Counted from the first letter of the stretch, positions 25,326 to 33,521 are shown. The stretch: DNA of 34,093 nucleotides from Novosphingobium sp. (GCF_025351285.1 NZ_JANXWG010000091.1:1-34093); one strand, 5' to 3'. Notes: generated from the sequence alone by a model not told the origin. Numbers and translations are program-made.

Positions 25326-25799
25326 TCAGGCGGCAGTCTGCAACGCGGCGCTGACCGCGGCCAGTGCGCCTATGGTTGCATCGTAAAGCGGTGGATGCCG
25401 GTCAGCGCGGACGAACCCGGCGATCGTCCGGCTGAACCCGACGCGGTCACCCACCAGTCCGGTGCGCGCCATCACGGCCAGGGTCGCTTCGTCCGGCGTC
25501 ATTGTCATGCAACAGGGCCGTCCCGTTACGAACGCATCGGGCCACGCGCGGTCGATGCTGGCCGACAGCTCCACCAGCGCGGTCGCCGCCGCGCAACTGC
25601 GCAGGCGCAGCGCCAATTCGCAGACCGGGTCGCGCCCGGCGCGATCGCACAGCACGATCAGTCGCCGCGCCATGACCAGGTGGAGCACAGCCAGCGACAG
25701 TCCGCGCAGATCGGGCGGGCTTGCCAGCGCAAGAATCTGCGCGGCGCGGTTGGCACTTGCGGCCATGGCTGACCGGGGATCGGAGTGGGTCGGGGACAC
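25326..25799 (-). CDS. Uncharacterised small protein under a dual-operator promoter
   Basis: The 157-residue protein appears soluble and mostly helical, Ala/Leu/Arg-rich. Recognisable landmarks are RSAMAASANRAAQILALA near the N-terminus, and FVTGRPCCMTMTPDEATLAV, with adjacent cysteines, in the middle. I vaguely associate this pattern with a sphingomonad DUF (possibly DUF6628) but cannot confirm it. The start is GTG 25799, preceded by AAGGAG; a longer frame from ATG 25841 would place its start codon upstream of the predicted transcription start and is rejected. It lies between nadE and gltX on the same strand with its own regulated promoter. A role in iron homeostasis is suggested only by the operator type. 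Confidence 0.7.
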   Translation of the reverse strand: MSPTHSDPRSAMAASANRAAQILALASPPDLRGLSLAVLHLVMARRLIVLCDRAGRDPVCELALRLRSCAAATALVELSASIDRAWPDAFVTGRPCCMTMTPDEATLAVMARTGLVGDRVGFSRTIAGFVRADRHPPLYDATIGALAAVSAALQTAA

Positions 25800-25812
25800 G
25801 GAAAGCTCCTTC

Positions 25813-25873
25813 TTGCGAACGACTCGCAAAAAGTAGGTCATGGGTTAGTCGCCGTCAATGCGAATCGTTCGCA
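25813..25873 (-). promoter_or_regulatory. Promoter bracketed by two Fur-like 7-1-7 palindromes
   Basis: On the minus strand TTGACG (plus 25853-25858), a 17-base spacer and TACTTT (plus 25830-25835) form a good sigma-70 promoter. One palindrome, TGCGAACGACTCGCA on the plus strand (25814-25828), covers the expected start point just below the -10. The other, TGCGAACGATTCGCA on the minus strand (25859-25873), abuts the -35. The two differ at one base. The 7-1-7 inverted-repeat form resembles Fur boxes. The architecture predicts repression. Confidence 0.65.
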
Positions 25874-25882
25874 ATAAGCCGG

Positions 25883-27565
25883 TCACCCGCTGCGAAACGC
25901 GTTGGTGATCGGATAGCGCCGATCGCGCCCGAAGTTGCGGTTGCCCAGCTTCACTCCGGGGGGGGCCTGCCGGCGCTTGTATTCCGCCACATAAAGCAGC
26001 CGCTCGATCCGCTTGACCACCTCCCTGTCGAAGCCTTCTGCCGCCAGTTGGTCTACGCTCTTTTCGTGCTCCACCAGCCCGAGCAGTATCGGGTCGAGCA
26101 CCTCGTAGGGCGGCAGCGAATCCGAATCCTTCTGGTCGGGGCGCAGTTCGGCGCTGGGTGGCTTGGTGATGATCCGTTCGGGCATCACCGGCCCCCCCCC
26201 ATTACCAGAATCGGGACCCAGGCCGATCTTCGGGCGCGCTTCGTTGCGCCACCGGCTGAGTGCGAATACGGTCAGCTTGTAGGCGTCTTTCAGCGGGTTG
26301 TAGCCACCGTTCATGTCGCCGTAGATGGTGGCGTAGCCCACGCTCATCTCGCTCTTGTTGCCGGTGGTCACCAGCATCGGGCCGAACTTGTTCGACAGCG
26401 CCATCAGCGTCACGCCACGGATGCGCGACTGGATATTCTCCTCGGTCAGATCGGGCGAACGGCCTTCAAACACGGTCGCCAGCATCGCGCCGAAGCCGTC
26501 GATCGCCGGTTCGATCGGCACCGTATCGAGCCGACAGCCGAGCATGTTGGCGCAGCCCCCGGCGTCCTCCAGGCTTTCGGTGCTGGTGTAGCGGCTGGGC
26601 ATCATCACGCACCACACCCGATCCGCGCCCAAGGCATCGACCGCGATCGCTGCGCACAGCGCCGAATCGATCCCGCCCGACAGCCCCAGCACCACGCCGG
26701 GAAAGCGGTTGCCGTCGACGTAATCGCGCAGGGCCATCACCATCGCACAATAAATGTCCTCGGGGTGTTCGGACAGCACTGCGTTATCGCCCGGTTCGCA
26801 ACGCCAGCGGTGGCTGCTACCGTGCGGTACCTTGTTCCACACCGTATCGACCACCGCTTCGGTCCAGTCGGGCATCTGCACCCACACCGCGCCTTCGGGG
26901 CCGACCACGAAGCTGGCGCCGTCGAACACCACCTCGTCCTGTCCGCCGACGCGGTTGACGTAAGCCAGCGGAATGCCGGTATCGATCGCGCGGCGCTTGG
27001 CCACGCCGTCGATCCGCATCGTGTCCTTGTCGATCTCGTAAGGGCTGCCGTTGACGCACAGGAAGATTTCCGCGCCCAATTGCGCCAGGTGGCGGCAAAC
27101 GTCGGGGTGCCAGATGTCTTCGCAGATCGGCAGGCCCAGCATGGCGCCGCGAAACGGCACCGGTTCGGGCAGCGGCCCGGGGGTGAAATAGCGCTTTTCA
27201 TCGAAAGTGCCGTAATTCGGCAATTCGTACTTGAAGCGCACCGCCGCGATCTTGCCCCCATCGAGCAGCGCCACGCCGTTGTGCAACGCGCCATCGCGCA
27301 CGAACACGCTGCCCACCAGCATCGCCGGTCCGCCATCGGCGGTGGCGGTTGCCAGCTTGTCGAGCTCTGCCGCAGCGCGTTCGACCAACGCGGGCTTCAG
27401 CACCAGGTCTTCGGGTGGATAACCGATCAACTGCAATTCGGGATAGATGATCAGGTCGGCATGCCGGGCCTTGTCGCGAACGCTGAGCATCGCGGCGGCG
27501 TTGGCGGGCAGGTCTCCCACCGTCTGGTTGAGCTGGGCAAGCGTGATCGTGAGTTTTTCGGCCAT
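25883..27565 (-). CDS. nadE: Glutamine-dependent NAD+ synthase
   Basis: The 560-residue two-domain enzyme makes NAD+ from nicotinic acid adenine dinucleotide, ATP and glutamine. The N-terminal nitrilase-type amidase (about 1-250) shows LIIYPELQLIGYPPEDLVLK (catalytic Glu), a lysine region and the catalytic cysteine in LPICEDIWHPDV. The C-terminal synthetase has the PP-loop GLSGGIDSALCAAIAVDALG and ITKPPSAELRPDQKD. The start is ATG 27565 (MAEKLTI) or ATG 27571. Two long homopolymers lie inside the gene: nine C on the plus strand at 26192-26200 and eight G at 25958-25965. The first encodes an unusual Gly-rich insert (GNGGGP) before the conserved C-terminal motif. Confidence 0.95.
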   Translation of the reverse strand: MAEKLTITLAQLNQTVGDLPANAAAMLSVRDKARHADLIIYPELQLIGYPPEDLVLKPALVERAAAELDKLATATADGGPAMLVGSVFVRDGALHNGVALLDGGKIAAVRFKYELPNYGTFDEKRYFTPGPLPEPVPFRGAMLGLPICEDIWHPDVCRHLAQLGAEIFLCVNGSPYEIDKDTMRIDGVAKRRAIDTGIPLAYVNRVGGQDEVVFDGASFVVGPEGAVWVQMPDWTEAVVDTVWNKVPHGSSHRWRCEPGDNAVLSEHPEDIYCAMVMALRDYVDGNRFPGVVLGLSGGIDSALCAAIAVDALGADRVWCVMMPSRYTSTESLEDAGGCANMLGCRLDTVPIEPAIDGFGAMLATVFEGRSPDLTEENIQSRIRGVTLMALSNKFGPMLVTTGNKSEMSVGYATIYGDMNGGYNPLKDAYKLTVFALSRWRNEARPKIGLGPDSGNGGGPVMPERIITKPPSAELRPDQKDSDSLPPYEVLDPILLGLVEHEKSVDQLAAEGFDREVVKRIERLLYVAEYKRRQAPPGVKLGNRNFGRDRRYPITNAFRSG

Positions 27566-27715
27566 GATCATGTTCTAGGAGAGGCAAGGCTTTATGAGCA
27601 AGCCCGCCAACAACCTTCGCCCACATTGTTGCAATGATGTTGCCATCGGCTAAGGGCGCAGGGTCGACCGGCCACCGGTTGTCGCGTTGTTCGTTGGTGA
27701 CTGGGGATTCGCACG

Positions 27716-28651
27716 ATGAAGATCATGTCGGGCAACGGCAACCTGCCGCTGGCGCAAGCGATTGCCGCCTATCTCGAAATCAAGCTGACCGACGCCTCGG
27801 TGCGCCGCTTCGCCGACGAGGAGGTCTTTGTGGAAATCCACGAGAACGTCCGCGGCGAAGATGTGTTCGTGATCCAGTCGACCAGCTACCCGGCCAACGA
27901 CAATCTGATGGAACTGCTGATCTGCATCGATGCGCTGCGCCGCGCTTCGGCCAAGCGGATCACCGCGGTAGTGCCCTACTTCGGTTATGCCCGGCAGGAC
28001 CGCAAACCCGGCCCGCGCACGCCGATTTCGGCCAAGCTCGTCGCCAACATGATCACCGTTGCGGGGGCGGATCGGGTGCTGTCGGTCGATCTTCACGCCG
28101 GGCAGATCCAGGGCTTCTTCGACATCCCGACCGACAACCTGTTCGGTGCGCCGGTCATGGCGGCCGATATCCAGTCGCGCTACGACAGCCAGCCGATCAT
28201 GGTCGTCTCGCCCGACGTCGGCGGCGTGGTCCGCGCCCGGGCGCTGGCCAAGCGGCTCGACAACGCGCCGCTCGCCATCGTCGACAAGCGCCGCGACAAG
28301 CCGGGTCAGAGCGAAGTGATGAACATCATCGGCGACGTTAAGGGCCGGATGTGCATCCTGATCGACGATATCATCGATTCGGGCGGTACGCTGTGCAACG
28401 CCGCGCAGGCGCTGATGGACGCGGGCGCGGCGGGGGTTTCTGCGTACATCACCCACGGCGTGCTGTCGGGCGGCGCTGTGGCGCGGGTCAACGCCTCTGC
28501 GCTCAAGGAATTGGTCATTTCCGACACCATCCTGCCGACCGAGGCAACAGTCGCCTCGAAGACCATCCGCACGCTCACGATCGCGCCGCTGGTGGGCGAA
28601 GCCGTCCGCCGCATCGCCGATGAAAGCTCGGTTTCCAGCCTGTTCGACTGA
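27716..28651 (+). CDS. prs: Ribose-phosphate pyrophosphokinase (PRPP synthetase)
   Basis: The 311-residue enzyme makes PRPP from ribose-5-phosphate and ATP for purine, pyrimidine, histidine and NAD synthesis. It contains [20 protein letters not shown], the ATP-binding [20 protein letters not shown], the divalent-cation/PRPP signature [18 protein letters not shown] and the ribose-5-phosphate loop [20 protein letters not shown]. Complete and of class I length. It diverges from nadE across 150 bases, an apt pairing because NAD synthesis consumes PRPP. ATG 27716 is the only sensible start. Confidence 0.96.
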   Translation: MKIMSGNGNLPLAQAIAAYLEIKLTDASVRRFADEEVFVEIHENVRGEDVFVIQSTSYPANDNLMELLICIDALRRASAKRITAVVPYFGYARQDRKPGPRTPISAKLVANMITVAGADRVLSVDLHAGQIQGFFDIPTDNLFGAPVMAADIQSRYDSQPIMVVSPDVGGVVRARALAKRLDNAPLAIVDKRRDKPGQSEVMNIIGDVKGRMCILIDDIIDSGGTLCNAAQALMDAGAAGVSAYITHGVLSGGAVARVNASALKELVISDTILPTEATVASKTIRTLTIAPLVGEAVRRIADESSVSSLFD

Positions 28652-29233
28652 TCGGCGGTCTTGCGCCGAGTTGTGCGGGGCCGGTTGATCGACCACCGCT
28701 CCGCAAATACCCACGCATCGCTTGCAAGGTCGATAAAGCAAGCGACCGACACGAACCAGGCCGAATCCACGGCAAGCGGGCATCGCGCGAAGGGTGCCAT
28801 TCTCGCCGATATGGAGATTGAATCGGAACGTTCATAATCACTCTCGGTCGAATCGCTTTGAACTCCGGAGCGGCTCATGTTGAAGTCCTGCATCATCGAC
28901 GGCAGCACCAGCGCGGCTTTTGCCCCTGTCCTTGCCGGATGGCTGGCCCGACAAGGGTTTCCGCTGCCGGCCGAGGCGAAACGCGCCGGCCGGCCATGTT
29001 GCTGTTGCCGCTGTGCGAGATCGGCATGCTGGCGTTCGAAGTGCAGGCGCGGCCGAAATTGCGCGCCCTGCTGAGTTCCACGCCGCTGTCGTTTGCCGCA
29101 GTCGGGTGCCTGCTGGTTTAGGCCGCCCTGCCGCGTCAGGGTGTGTCGTTGGCGAACATGCTGCTCGACGACGCCATTTTCCTGAACGTGTCCTTCAGTG
29201 GTAATCCTGGGCTGTGATCAGTCAGTGGAAGGC
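28652..29233. other. 582-base stretch without an intact gene
   Basis: The stretch lies between prs and the AraC-type gene. Directly after the prs stop, CGGCG-GTCTTG-CGCCG is a small stem-loop but lacks a T run. A GCTTGC...GCAAGC inverted repeat follows at about 28720-28745. The only protein-like content is a broken frame at 28877-29218, listed separately. Nothing else was recognised. Confidence 0.5.
28877..29218 (+). pseudogene. Possible decayed gene encoding a hydrophobic protein
   Basis: A reading frame from ATG 28877 gives a plausible N-terminus (MLKSCIIDGSTSAAFAPVLA, then GWLARQGFPLPAEAKRAG). Near 28995 the protein-like reading moves to a different frame (MLLLPLCEIGMLAFEVQARP, KLRALLSSTPLSFAAVGCLL), meets a TAG at 29119-29121, and reads on in the same frame as AALPRQGVSLANMLLDDAIF to a TGA at 29216-29218. 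The hydrophobic stretches suggest a membrane protein. One frameshift and one internal stop would make it a pseudogene. I do not recognise the family, and chance open frames in GC-rich DNA remain possible. Confidence 0.35.
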
Positions 29234-30199
29234 TCACTCCCACGGCCGGATCGCACCCGGCGCAATGCGGTCGAGCATTTCCAACCTGCGCGCCTGGCGG
29301 TTTTCGAGCGCGCTGGTCATCAGGGGTTGGGGCAGATGCGCAAACTGGCGCGGCGACATGCCGAACAGCGCAGTGAACTCGCGGATCAGGTGGCTTTGAT
29401 CGTAATACCGCAGTGCCAGCGAGTCGGCTTCGGCCTCATCGGCCACGCCGCGCAGCAGGCTGGCGAAATCGAGGGCGCGGGCGCGGCGCAAGACCGCTTT
29501 GGGCGTGAACCCGAAATCGCGCTTGACCATGCGTTCGAGCCGGCGCTGTTCGATGCCGTGGTCGCGCGCAAAGTCGGAAACCGCAATCGTCGGGTCGACG
29601 AAGGCAGCCCGTTCGAATTGCTGGCTGACGGGTTCGGGCAGGCGCGCACCAAGCCGGGCGACATGTTTGCGCAACAGATCTTCCAGGTCGCGAAATGCGT
29701 CTTCGGGATTGGAGCCGGCGTCGGCCGCGCGGGCAGCCACGGCGTTCCAGGGCTCACTGCGCCCGCCCAGGTCTTCGCACGGTACCGCACGGTCGACGAT
29801 GTCGCTCATCAGCACATTGGCCAGGACATGGCACGCGCCGGGGCACAAACCGAACCCGAACGAGAGCACCGAGCCGGTGACTTGCACTTTCATGCGCTTG
29901 GAATGCGGCCCGAATACCAGCACGCCCGAATCGCTCTCGATCGCGCCGCGCGCGGTTTCGGCGCGCCAGGTGCCGCCGTGCTGGATCCGGACATACGTGG
30001 TATCGTTGAACAACCCGCAATCGAGCTTATGATCGGCCGGGACCGCAATACGCGAAAAATAGAAGCGCGAGATCCAGGGCGCCAGGTCGGCTGCGGGGGC
30101 GCGGTTGTATGAAATCGGCTGGCCATCCCGAGTGGTGGCGCGGGTCAAGCCGCTGGCCGGCGCAATCAAGCGATCGATCGCTGGCTGGATGCGGTTCAC
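29234..30199 (-). CDS. AraC-family transcriptional regulator
   Basis: The protein is about 321 residues from the chosen start. The N-terminal half (SRFYFSRIAVPADHKLDCGL, GVLVFGPHSKRMKVQVTGSV) is a ligand-sensing-like domain of unknown effector. The C-terminal third contains two helix-turn-helix units of the AraC type (AVSDFARDHGIEQRRLERMV, YYDQSHLIREFTALFGMSPR). The GTG at 30199 follows GGGGAC and starts NRIQPAIDRL. An upstream GTG at 30271 in the same frame would add 24 residues with no domain character and lacks a Shine-Dalgarno sequence. It is divergent from hisN; its targets are unknown. Confidence 0.85.
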   Translation of the reverse strand: MNRIQPAIDRLIAPASGLTRATTRDGQPISYNRAPAADLAPWISRFYFSRIAVPADHKLDCGLFNDTTYVRIQHGGTWRAETARGAIESDSGVLVFGPHSKRMKVQVTGSVLSFGFGLCPGACHVLANVLMSDIVDRAVPCEDLGGRSEPWNAVAARAADAGSNPEDAFRDLEDLLRKHVARLGARLPEPVSQQFERAAFVDPTIAVSDFARDHGIEQRRLERMVKRDFGFTPKAVLRRARALDFASLLRGVADEAEADSLALRYYDQSHLIREFTALFGMSPRQFAHLPQPLMTSALENRQARRLEMLDRIAPGAIRPWE

Positions 30200-30363
30200 G
30201 TTGCGTCCCCGTTCGGTTGTTGTGCCGCTCGGATAGCGGTTGTAATCCGGCCCGTAAGTGTTTTCAATCACCGCAAATCTGTGGCCTGTGTCACTCGCTG
30301 GCCGAATTCGTTGTCGCTTGGTGGGGCTTGACCGCGCCGACGGTGACAGCGAAGCGTAATGCT

Positions 30364-31146
30364 ATGACCATGTCCGACGATATCGCGCTCGCCTGCCGGC
30401 TGGCCGAAGCCGCGCGTGCAGCGATCCGCCCGCTTTTCCGTACGCGACTTGCCAGCGAGCGCAAGGCCGATGCCAGCCCCGTAACGGTGGCCGACCGCGC
30501 GGCCGAAGAAGCGATGCGCCGCATCCTCACCGCCGAAGTGCCGCAGGACGGCGTGATCGGTGAGGAGTTCGGCGCAACCGAAGGCCGATCCGGCCGAAGC
30601 TGGGTGCTCGATCCGATCGACGGCACCACCGCTTTCCTGGCCGGGCGCCCGCTGTTCGGCACGCTGATTGCGCTGGTGGTCGATGGCTGGCCGGTGATGG
30701 GCGTGATCGACCAGCCGATCCTGGGCGAACGCTGGATCGGCGCAGCCGGTCGGCCGACCACGCTCAACGGTGTGGAGGCACGCACCCGTGCTTGCCGCGA
30801 TCTGGCCGATGCCGCGATCGCCACCACCGGACCGCACTATTTCAACGACCACGATGGCGCACACTTCATGGCGCTGGCGGCGAAGACCGACCACAAGCGC
30901 ATGGTTATGGGCGGCGATTGCTACAATTACGCGATGCTGGCGTCGGGGCACCTCGACGTGGTGTGCGAGGCCAACCTGAAGCTGCACGACTGGGCGGCGT
31001 TGGTGCCGGTGGTCGAAGGCGCCGGGGGCACGATGGCCGACTGGAACGGCGATCCGCTCCACGCGGGGTCCACTGGCCACGTGTTGGCGTTGGGCGATCC
31101 GGCGCGGCTTGAGGATGCGGTGCTCGCGCTGGCGGGCGCGCACTGA
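30364..31146 (+). CDS. hisN: Histidinol-phosphatase, inositol-monophosphatase type
   Basis: The 260-residue Mg2+-dependent phosphatase of the IMPase superfamily has metal-site motifs GVIGEEFG (about 67), WVLDPIDGTTAFLAGRPLFG and LKLHDWAALVPVVEGAGGTM. The combination FLAGRPLFGTLIALV and the KADASPVTVADRAAEEAMRR N-terminus are those I associate with the alphaproteobacterial HisN, which dephosphorylates histidinol phosphate in histidine biosynthesis. Inositol or other phosphate esters are alternatives. ATG 30364 or 30370 are both reasonable. An upstream extension to 30109 overlaps the divergent regulator and is rejected. Confidence 0.88.
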   Translation: MTMSDDIALACRLAEAARAAIRPLFRTRLASERKADASPVTVADRAAEEAMRRILTAEVPQDGVIGEEFGATEGRSGRSWVLDPIDGTTAFLAGRPLFGTLIALVVDGWPVMGVIDQPILGERWIGAAGRPTTLNGVEARTRACRDLADAAIATTGPHYFNDHDGAHFMALAAKTDHKRMVMGGDCYNYAMLASGHLDVVCEANLKLHDWAALVPVVEGAGGTMADWNGDPLHAGSTGHVLALGDPARLEDAVLALAGAH

Positions 31147-31184
31147 CCCCGCCGCGAGCGAAGGGCGCCTTGCGCCGGCAGGGG

Positions 31185-31754
31185 CTATTTTGCGACCAAT
31201 CCCTTGGCGAGCCATTCCTGATGCAATTCCCGCGCGACCTGATCGTCACCCTTCTCGGCGCGCTTGATCCATTTGAGCGCGGCCGCCGGATCTTTGCCGA
31301 CCCCCCGGCCCGCCATATAAAGCTGCGCAAGGATACGCTCGGCCAGTGGACTGCGCTGCCGCTCGACCGCCGGCGAGATGCTGTCTCCGAACCCGATCCT
31401 GGTGCTGCTGACCGGCCGCACCGAGAGCGACTTGCTTGCCAGCGAGCCCGATGCCGGAACCGATTCGCGTACCAGCACGCCCAAGGCCGCAACCACTTTC
31501 GGATAGTCGATCGGCTTTTCGGCCATGTATGACTGGACGAGGCGGATGCCAGCGTCGTTGCTGCCAGAGTCGAACCAGCAGCGGAGCGCCTTTTCCTGCT
31601 CGGTGGACAAGACCACCGAAACATCGAGAGGGTACGGCATGTTTCGACACTCATCGCCGGGCATCCGAATCAGGCCGCCGCTCGATTGGGCGTGAAGCGA
31701 AGGTGAGGCTGCGACTGCGAACAAGACACCGAGGCAAATCGATACGCATTTCAT
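31185..31754 (-). CDS. Secreted Sel1-repeat-like protein
   Basis: The protein has 189 residues. The signal peptide MKCVSICLGVLFAVAASPSL ends with HAQ at about 23. The C-terminal part (PLAERILAQLYMAGRGVGKD, PAAALKWIKRAEKGDDQVAR) fits one Sel1-type tetratricopeptide-like repeat: A...LA.LY..G.GV.KD...A..W...A...GD. The middle is unremarkable, with two cysteines in the mature N-terminal region. Probably a periplasmic protein-interaction module; no specific role can be named. It stands alone, with the hisN gene convergent on one side and the cyclotransferase-like gene divergent on the other. Confidence 0.7.
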   Translation of the reverse strand: MKCVSICLGVLFAVAASPSLHAQSSGGLIRMPGDECRNMPYPLDVSVVLSTEQEKALRCWFDSGSNDAGIRLVQSYMAEKPIDYPKVVAALGVLVRESVPASGSLASKSLSVRPVSSTRIGFGDSISPAVERQRSPLAERILAQLYMAGRGVGKDPAAALKWIKRAEKGDDQVARELHQEWLAKGLVAK

Positions 31755-31787
31755 GAGATCGCGTCCCGGCAGCGTTTACAGAATCTA

Positions 31788-31847
31788 ATGCCCTGGATTG
31801 CAAATAAAGCCGAACTTCACAAGAAGGTCCGGCAATTCACAGGGCAT
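31788..31847. repeat. Nested inverted repeat upstream of the cyclotransferase-like gene
   Basis: ATGCCCTG (31788-31795) is inverted as CAGGGCAT (31840-31847). Between them GCCGAACTTC (31809-31818) pairs, with one bulge and one mismatch, with GAAGGTCCGGC (31823-31833) around a 4-base loop. The whole could fold as one long hairpin in the leader of the gene starting at 31868, or serve as a binding site. Confidence 0.5.
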
Positions 31848-31867
31848 AGACCAGACAGAGGCCGGCA

Positions 31868-32335
31868 ATGTGTGTTGAAATCATTCCACGCCACTTGTTC
31901 TTCTACGGCACGCTGGTGGCGGGCAATCCCAACCTGGTGGCCGCGGCGATCCACGCTGCGCTCGAACCGCTGGGGCCGGCGCGAACCGGGGGTGTGCTTT
32001 ACGCCATCCCCGATCCGGCGGGCTGGTTTCCTGCGCTGGTTGCCGGCGTCGGCGAGGTGAAAGGTGCGCTCTATCGGGCAGGAGCGGGGTTCGATACCGA
32101 ACTGCTCGCACGGATGGATGCCTACGAGGATTTCGAACCGGCCGATCGCGCAGGCTCGCTCTATCGCCGGGAGAGCATCACGGTGCGGACCGACGACGGC
32201 GCCGTGATCGAAGCCGCAGCCTACTTGTGGAACCGCGCGTTTCCGCCGGGTGCCGAGCGGGTTCACGGAGGGCACTTCGCCACGTGGCTGGCCGAAACCG
32301 GCCACCCGGTGTTCGAGGCAACTCGCAGCGCCTGA
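31868..32335 (+). CDS. Gamma-glutamylcyclotransferase-like (AIG2/GGCT fold) protein
   Basis: The protein has 155 residues. The N-terminal HLFFYGTLVAGNPN carries the YGTL substrate-loop signature of the gamma-glutamylcyclotransferase superfamily. The acidic residues in LLARMDAYEDFEPADRAG occupy the position of the family's catalytic glutamate (Y/E pattern before SLYRRESITV). Members release 5-oxoproline from gamma-glutamyl amino acids or amines, but many bacterial ones are uncharacterised. ATG 31868 is followed directly by the domain. The ribosome binding site is weak (GAGGCC), and a nested inverted repeat lies just upstream. Confidence 0.8.
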   Translation: MCVEIIPRHLFFYGTLVAGNPNLVAAAIHAALEPLGPARTGGVLYAIPDPAGWFPALVAGVGEVKGALYRAGAGFDTELLARMDAYEDFEPADRAGSLYRRESITVRTDDGAVIEAAAYLWNRAFPPGAERVHGGHFATWLAETGHPVFEATRSA

Positions 32336-32380
32336 TGATGCTTGAGCACCGGAAGGATCGCCCGCTTCGCCGCAGCCGTG

Positions 32381-32408
32381 TTGTAAATCGGATAACTTGC
32401 GATATAGC
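32381..32408 (+). promoter_or_regulatory. Sigma-70-type promoter of the histidine kinase gene
   Basis: TTGTAA (32381-32386) and TATAGC (32403-32408) are separated by 16 bases. A start point at about 32415 would almost coincide with ATG 32417, giving a near-leaderless message; with ATG 32429 the leader would be about 14 bases. Confidence 0.45.
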
Positions 32409-32416
32409 ACGCGCAA

Positions 32417-33508
32417 ATGCCGCAAATGTCTGCCAAAGTTTCCCGACGCCGCCAGTCTGCGCTGCGCCGTTACGCCATTCTTGATACGCCCAAGGAAGGC
32501 GAATTCGACGATATCGTGAAATTCGTGGCGAGTGTCTGCGAAACGCCGGTGGCGCTGGTCAGTCTGCTCGACACCACGCGCCAGTGGTTCAAGGCCGAGA
32601 CGGGGCTGGGCCGCAGCGAAACCCCGCTGAGCCAGAGCATCTGCGTTCAGGCGGTGCAAGTCGGCGGTTTCGTTGAGATTCACGATACGCTGCTCGATCC
32701 GCTGTCGTGTGACAACGAGCTGTGTCATGGCGAACAGGCCGTGCGGTTCTATGCCGGCGCGCCGCTGATCGCGCACGATGGGCACCGGCTGGGGATGTTG
32801 TGCGTACTCGATATGCAGCCGCGCACGCTCACTGCGCTCCAGCGCCGCACGATCGAGGTGATGGCGGTGCAGGTGATGCGGCTGATCGAACTGCGCAGCG
32901 CGCTCGCGCGGGTCGATGTGCTGCGGCGTGAAGTCGATCACCGCGTCAAGAACTCGCTTGCCTCGATCGCCGCAGTGGTGCGGATGCAGGCCGGCCGGAC
33001 CGACCATCCCGACGTGCGTAGCGCGTTGGGCGAAGTACAGAGCCGGCTGACTGCACAAGCCGCGCTGCACGAACAACTGGTGATCGGCAATGACAGCGAG
33101 CGTGCCGACCTCGCCGATTACCTAGCCCGGCTGGCGCCGCCGCTGCTGACACTGCTGCCCGAAGGCGTGCGGCTGGACGTGACCGCGCAGCCGATCGAAC
33201 TTGCCAGCGAACAGCTTGGGCGAGTGGGCCTGATCGTCAACGAATTCGTCACCAACACCGGCAAGTATGCCTTTGCGCCCGATGCCACCGGCGCAGTGAC
33301 GGTAAGCGGCGAATGGCTCGACGATGACACGTACTGCATCACTTGCACCGACGATGGGCGGGCAGATGAGGCCGCGCTGGCCGCCGCGCGCGACAGCAAG
33401 GGCCTGGGCGCGCGAATCATCAACGCAGCGACGGTTTCGCTGGGTGGCGCCAGCGAGTGGACTCTCGGCAACCCGGGGCTACGGCTGGAGTTCCGGGTGG
33501 AGGGTTAG
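32417..33508 (+). CDS. GAF-domain sensor histidine kinase (HisKA_2 type)
   Basis: The protein has 363 residues and is cytoplasmic, with no membrane segment. A GAF domain spans about 25-160 (PVALVSLLDTTRQWFKAETG, FYAGAPLIAHDGHRLGMLCV). The dimerisation/phosphoacceptor region follows with H175 in REVDHRVKNSLASIAAVVRM, diagnostic of HisKA_2. The ATPase domain has an N-box in LIVNEFVTNTGKYAF (N275, E276, N280) and G-boxes CTDDGR and KGLGARII. Kinases of this class in alphaproteobacteria often feed the PhyR/NepR/EcfG general stress response; that link is inferred from the class. No response regulator adjoins it. ATG 32429 is an alternative start. Confidence 0.9.
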   Translation: MPQMSAKVSRRRQSALRRYAILDTPKEGEFDDIVKFVASVCETPVALVSLLDTTRQWFKAETGLGRSETPLSQSICVQAVQVGGFVEIHDTLLDPLSCDNELCHGEQAVRFYAGAPLIAHDGHRLGMLCVLDMQPRTLTALQRRTIEVMAVQVMRLIELRSALARVDVLRREVDHRVKNSLASIAAVVRMQAGRTDHPDVRSALGEVQSRLTAQAALHEQLVIGNDSERADLADYLARLAPPLLTLLPEGVRLDVTAQPIELASEQLGRVGLIVNEFVTNTGKYAFAPDATGAVTVSGEWLDDDTYCITCTDDGRADEAALAAARDSKGLGARIINAATVSLGGASEWTLGNPGLRLEFRVEG

Positions 33509-33521
33509 GAGATTTTGTTTG

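Noticed and set aside
25721..27637. 638-codon open frame on the plus strand opposite nadE
   Set aside because: It is the mirror of the well-supported nadE frame, with no recognisable domain and a biased composition.
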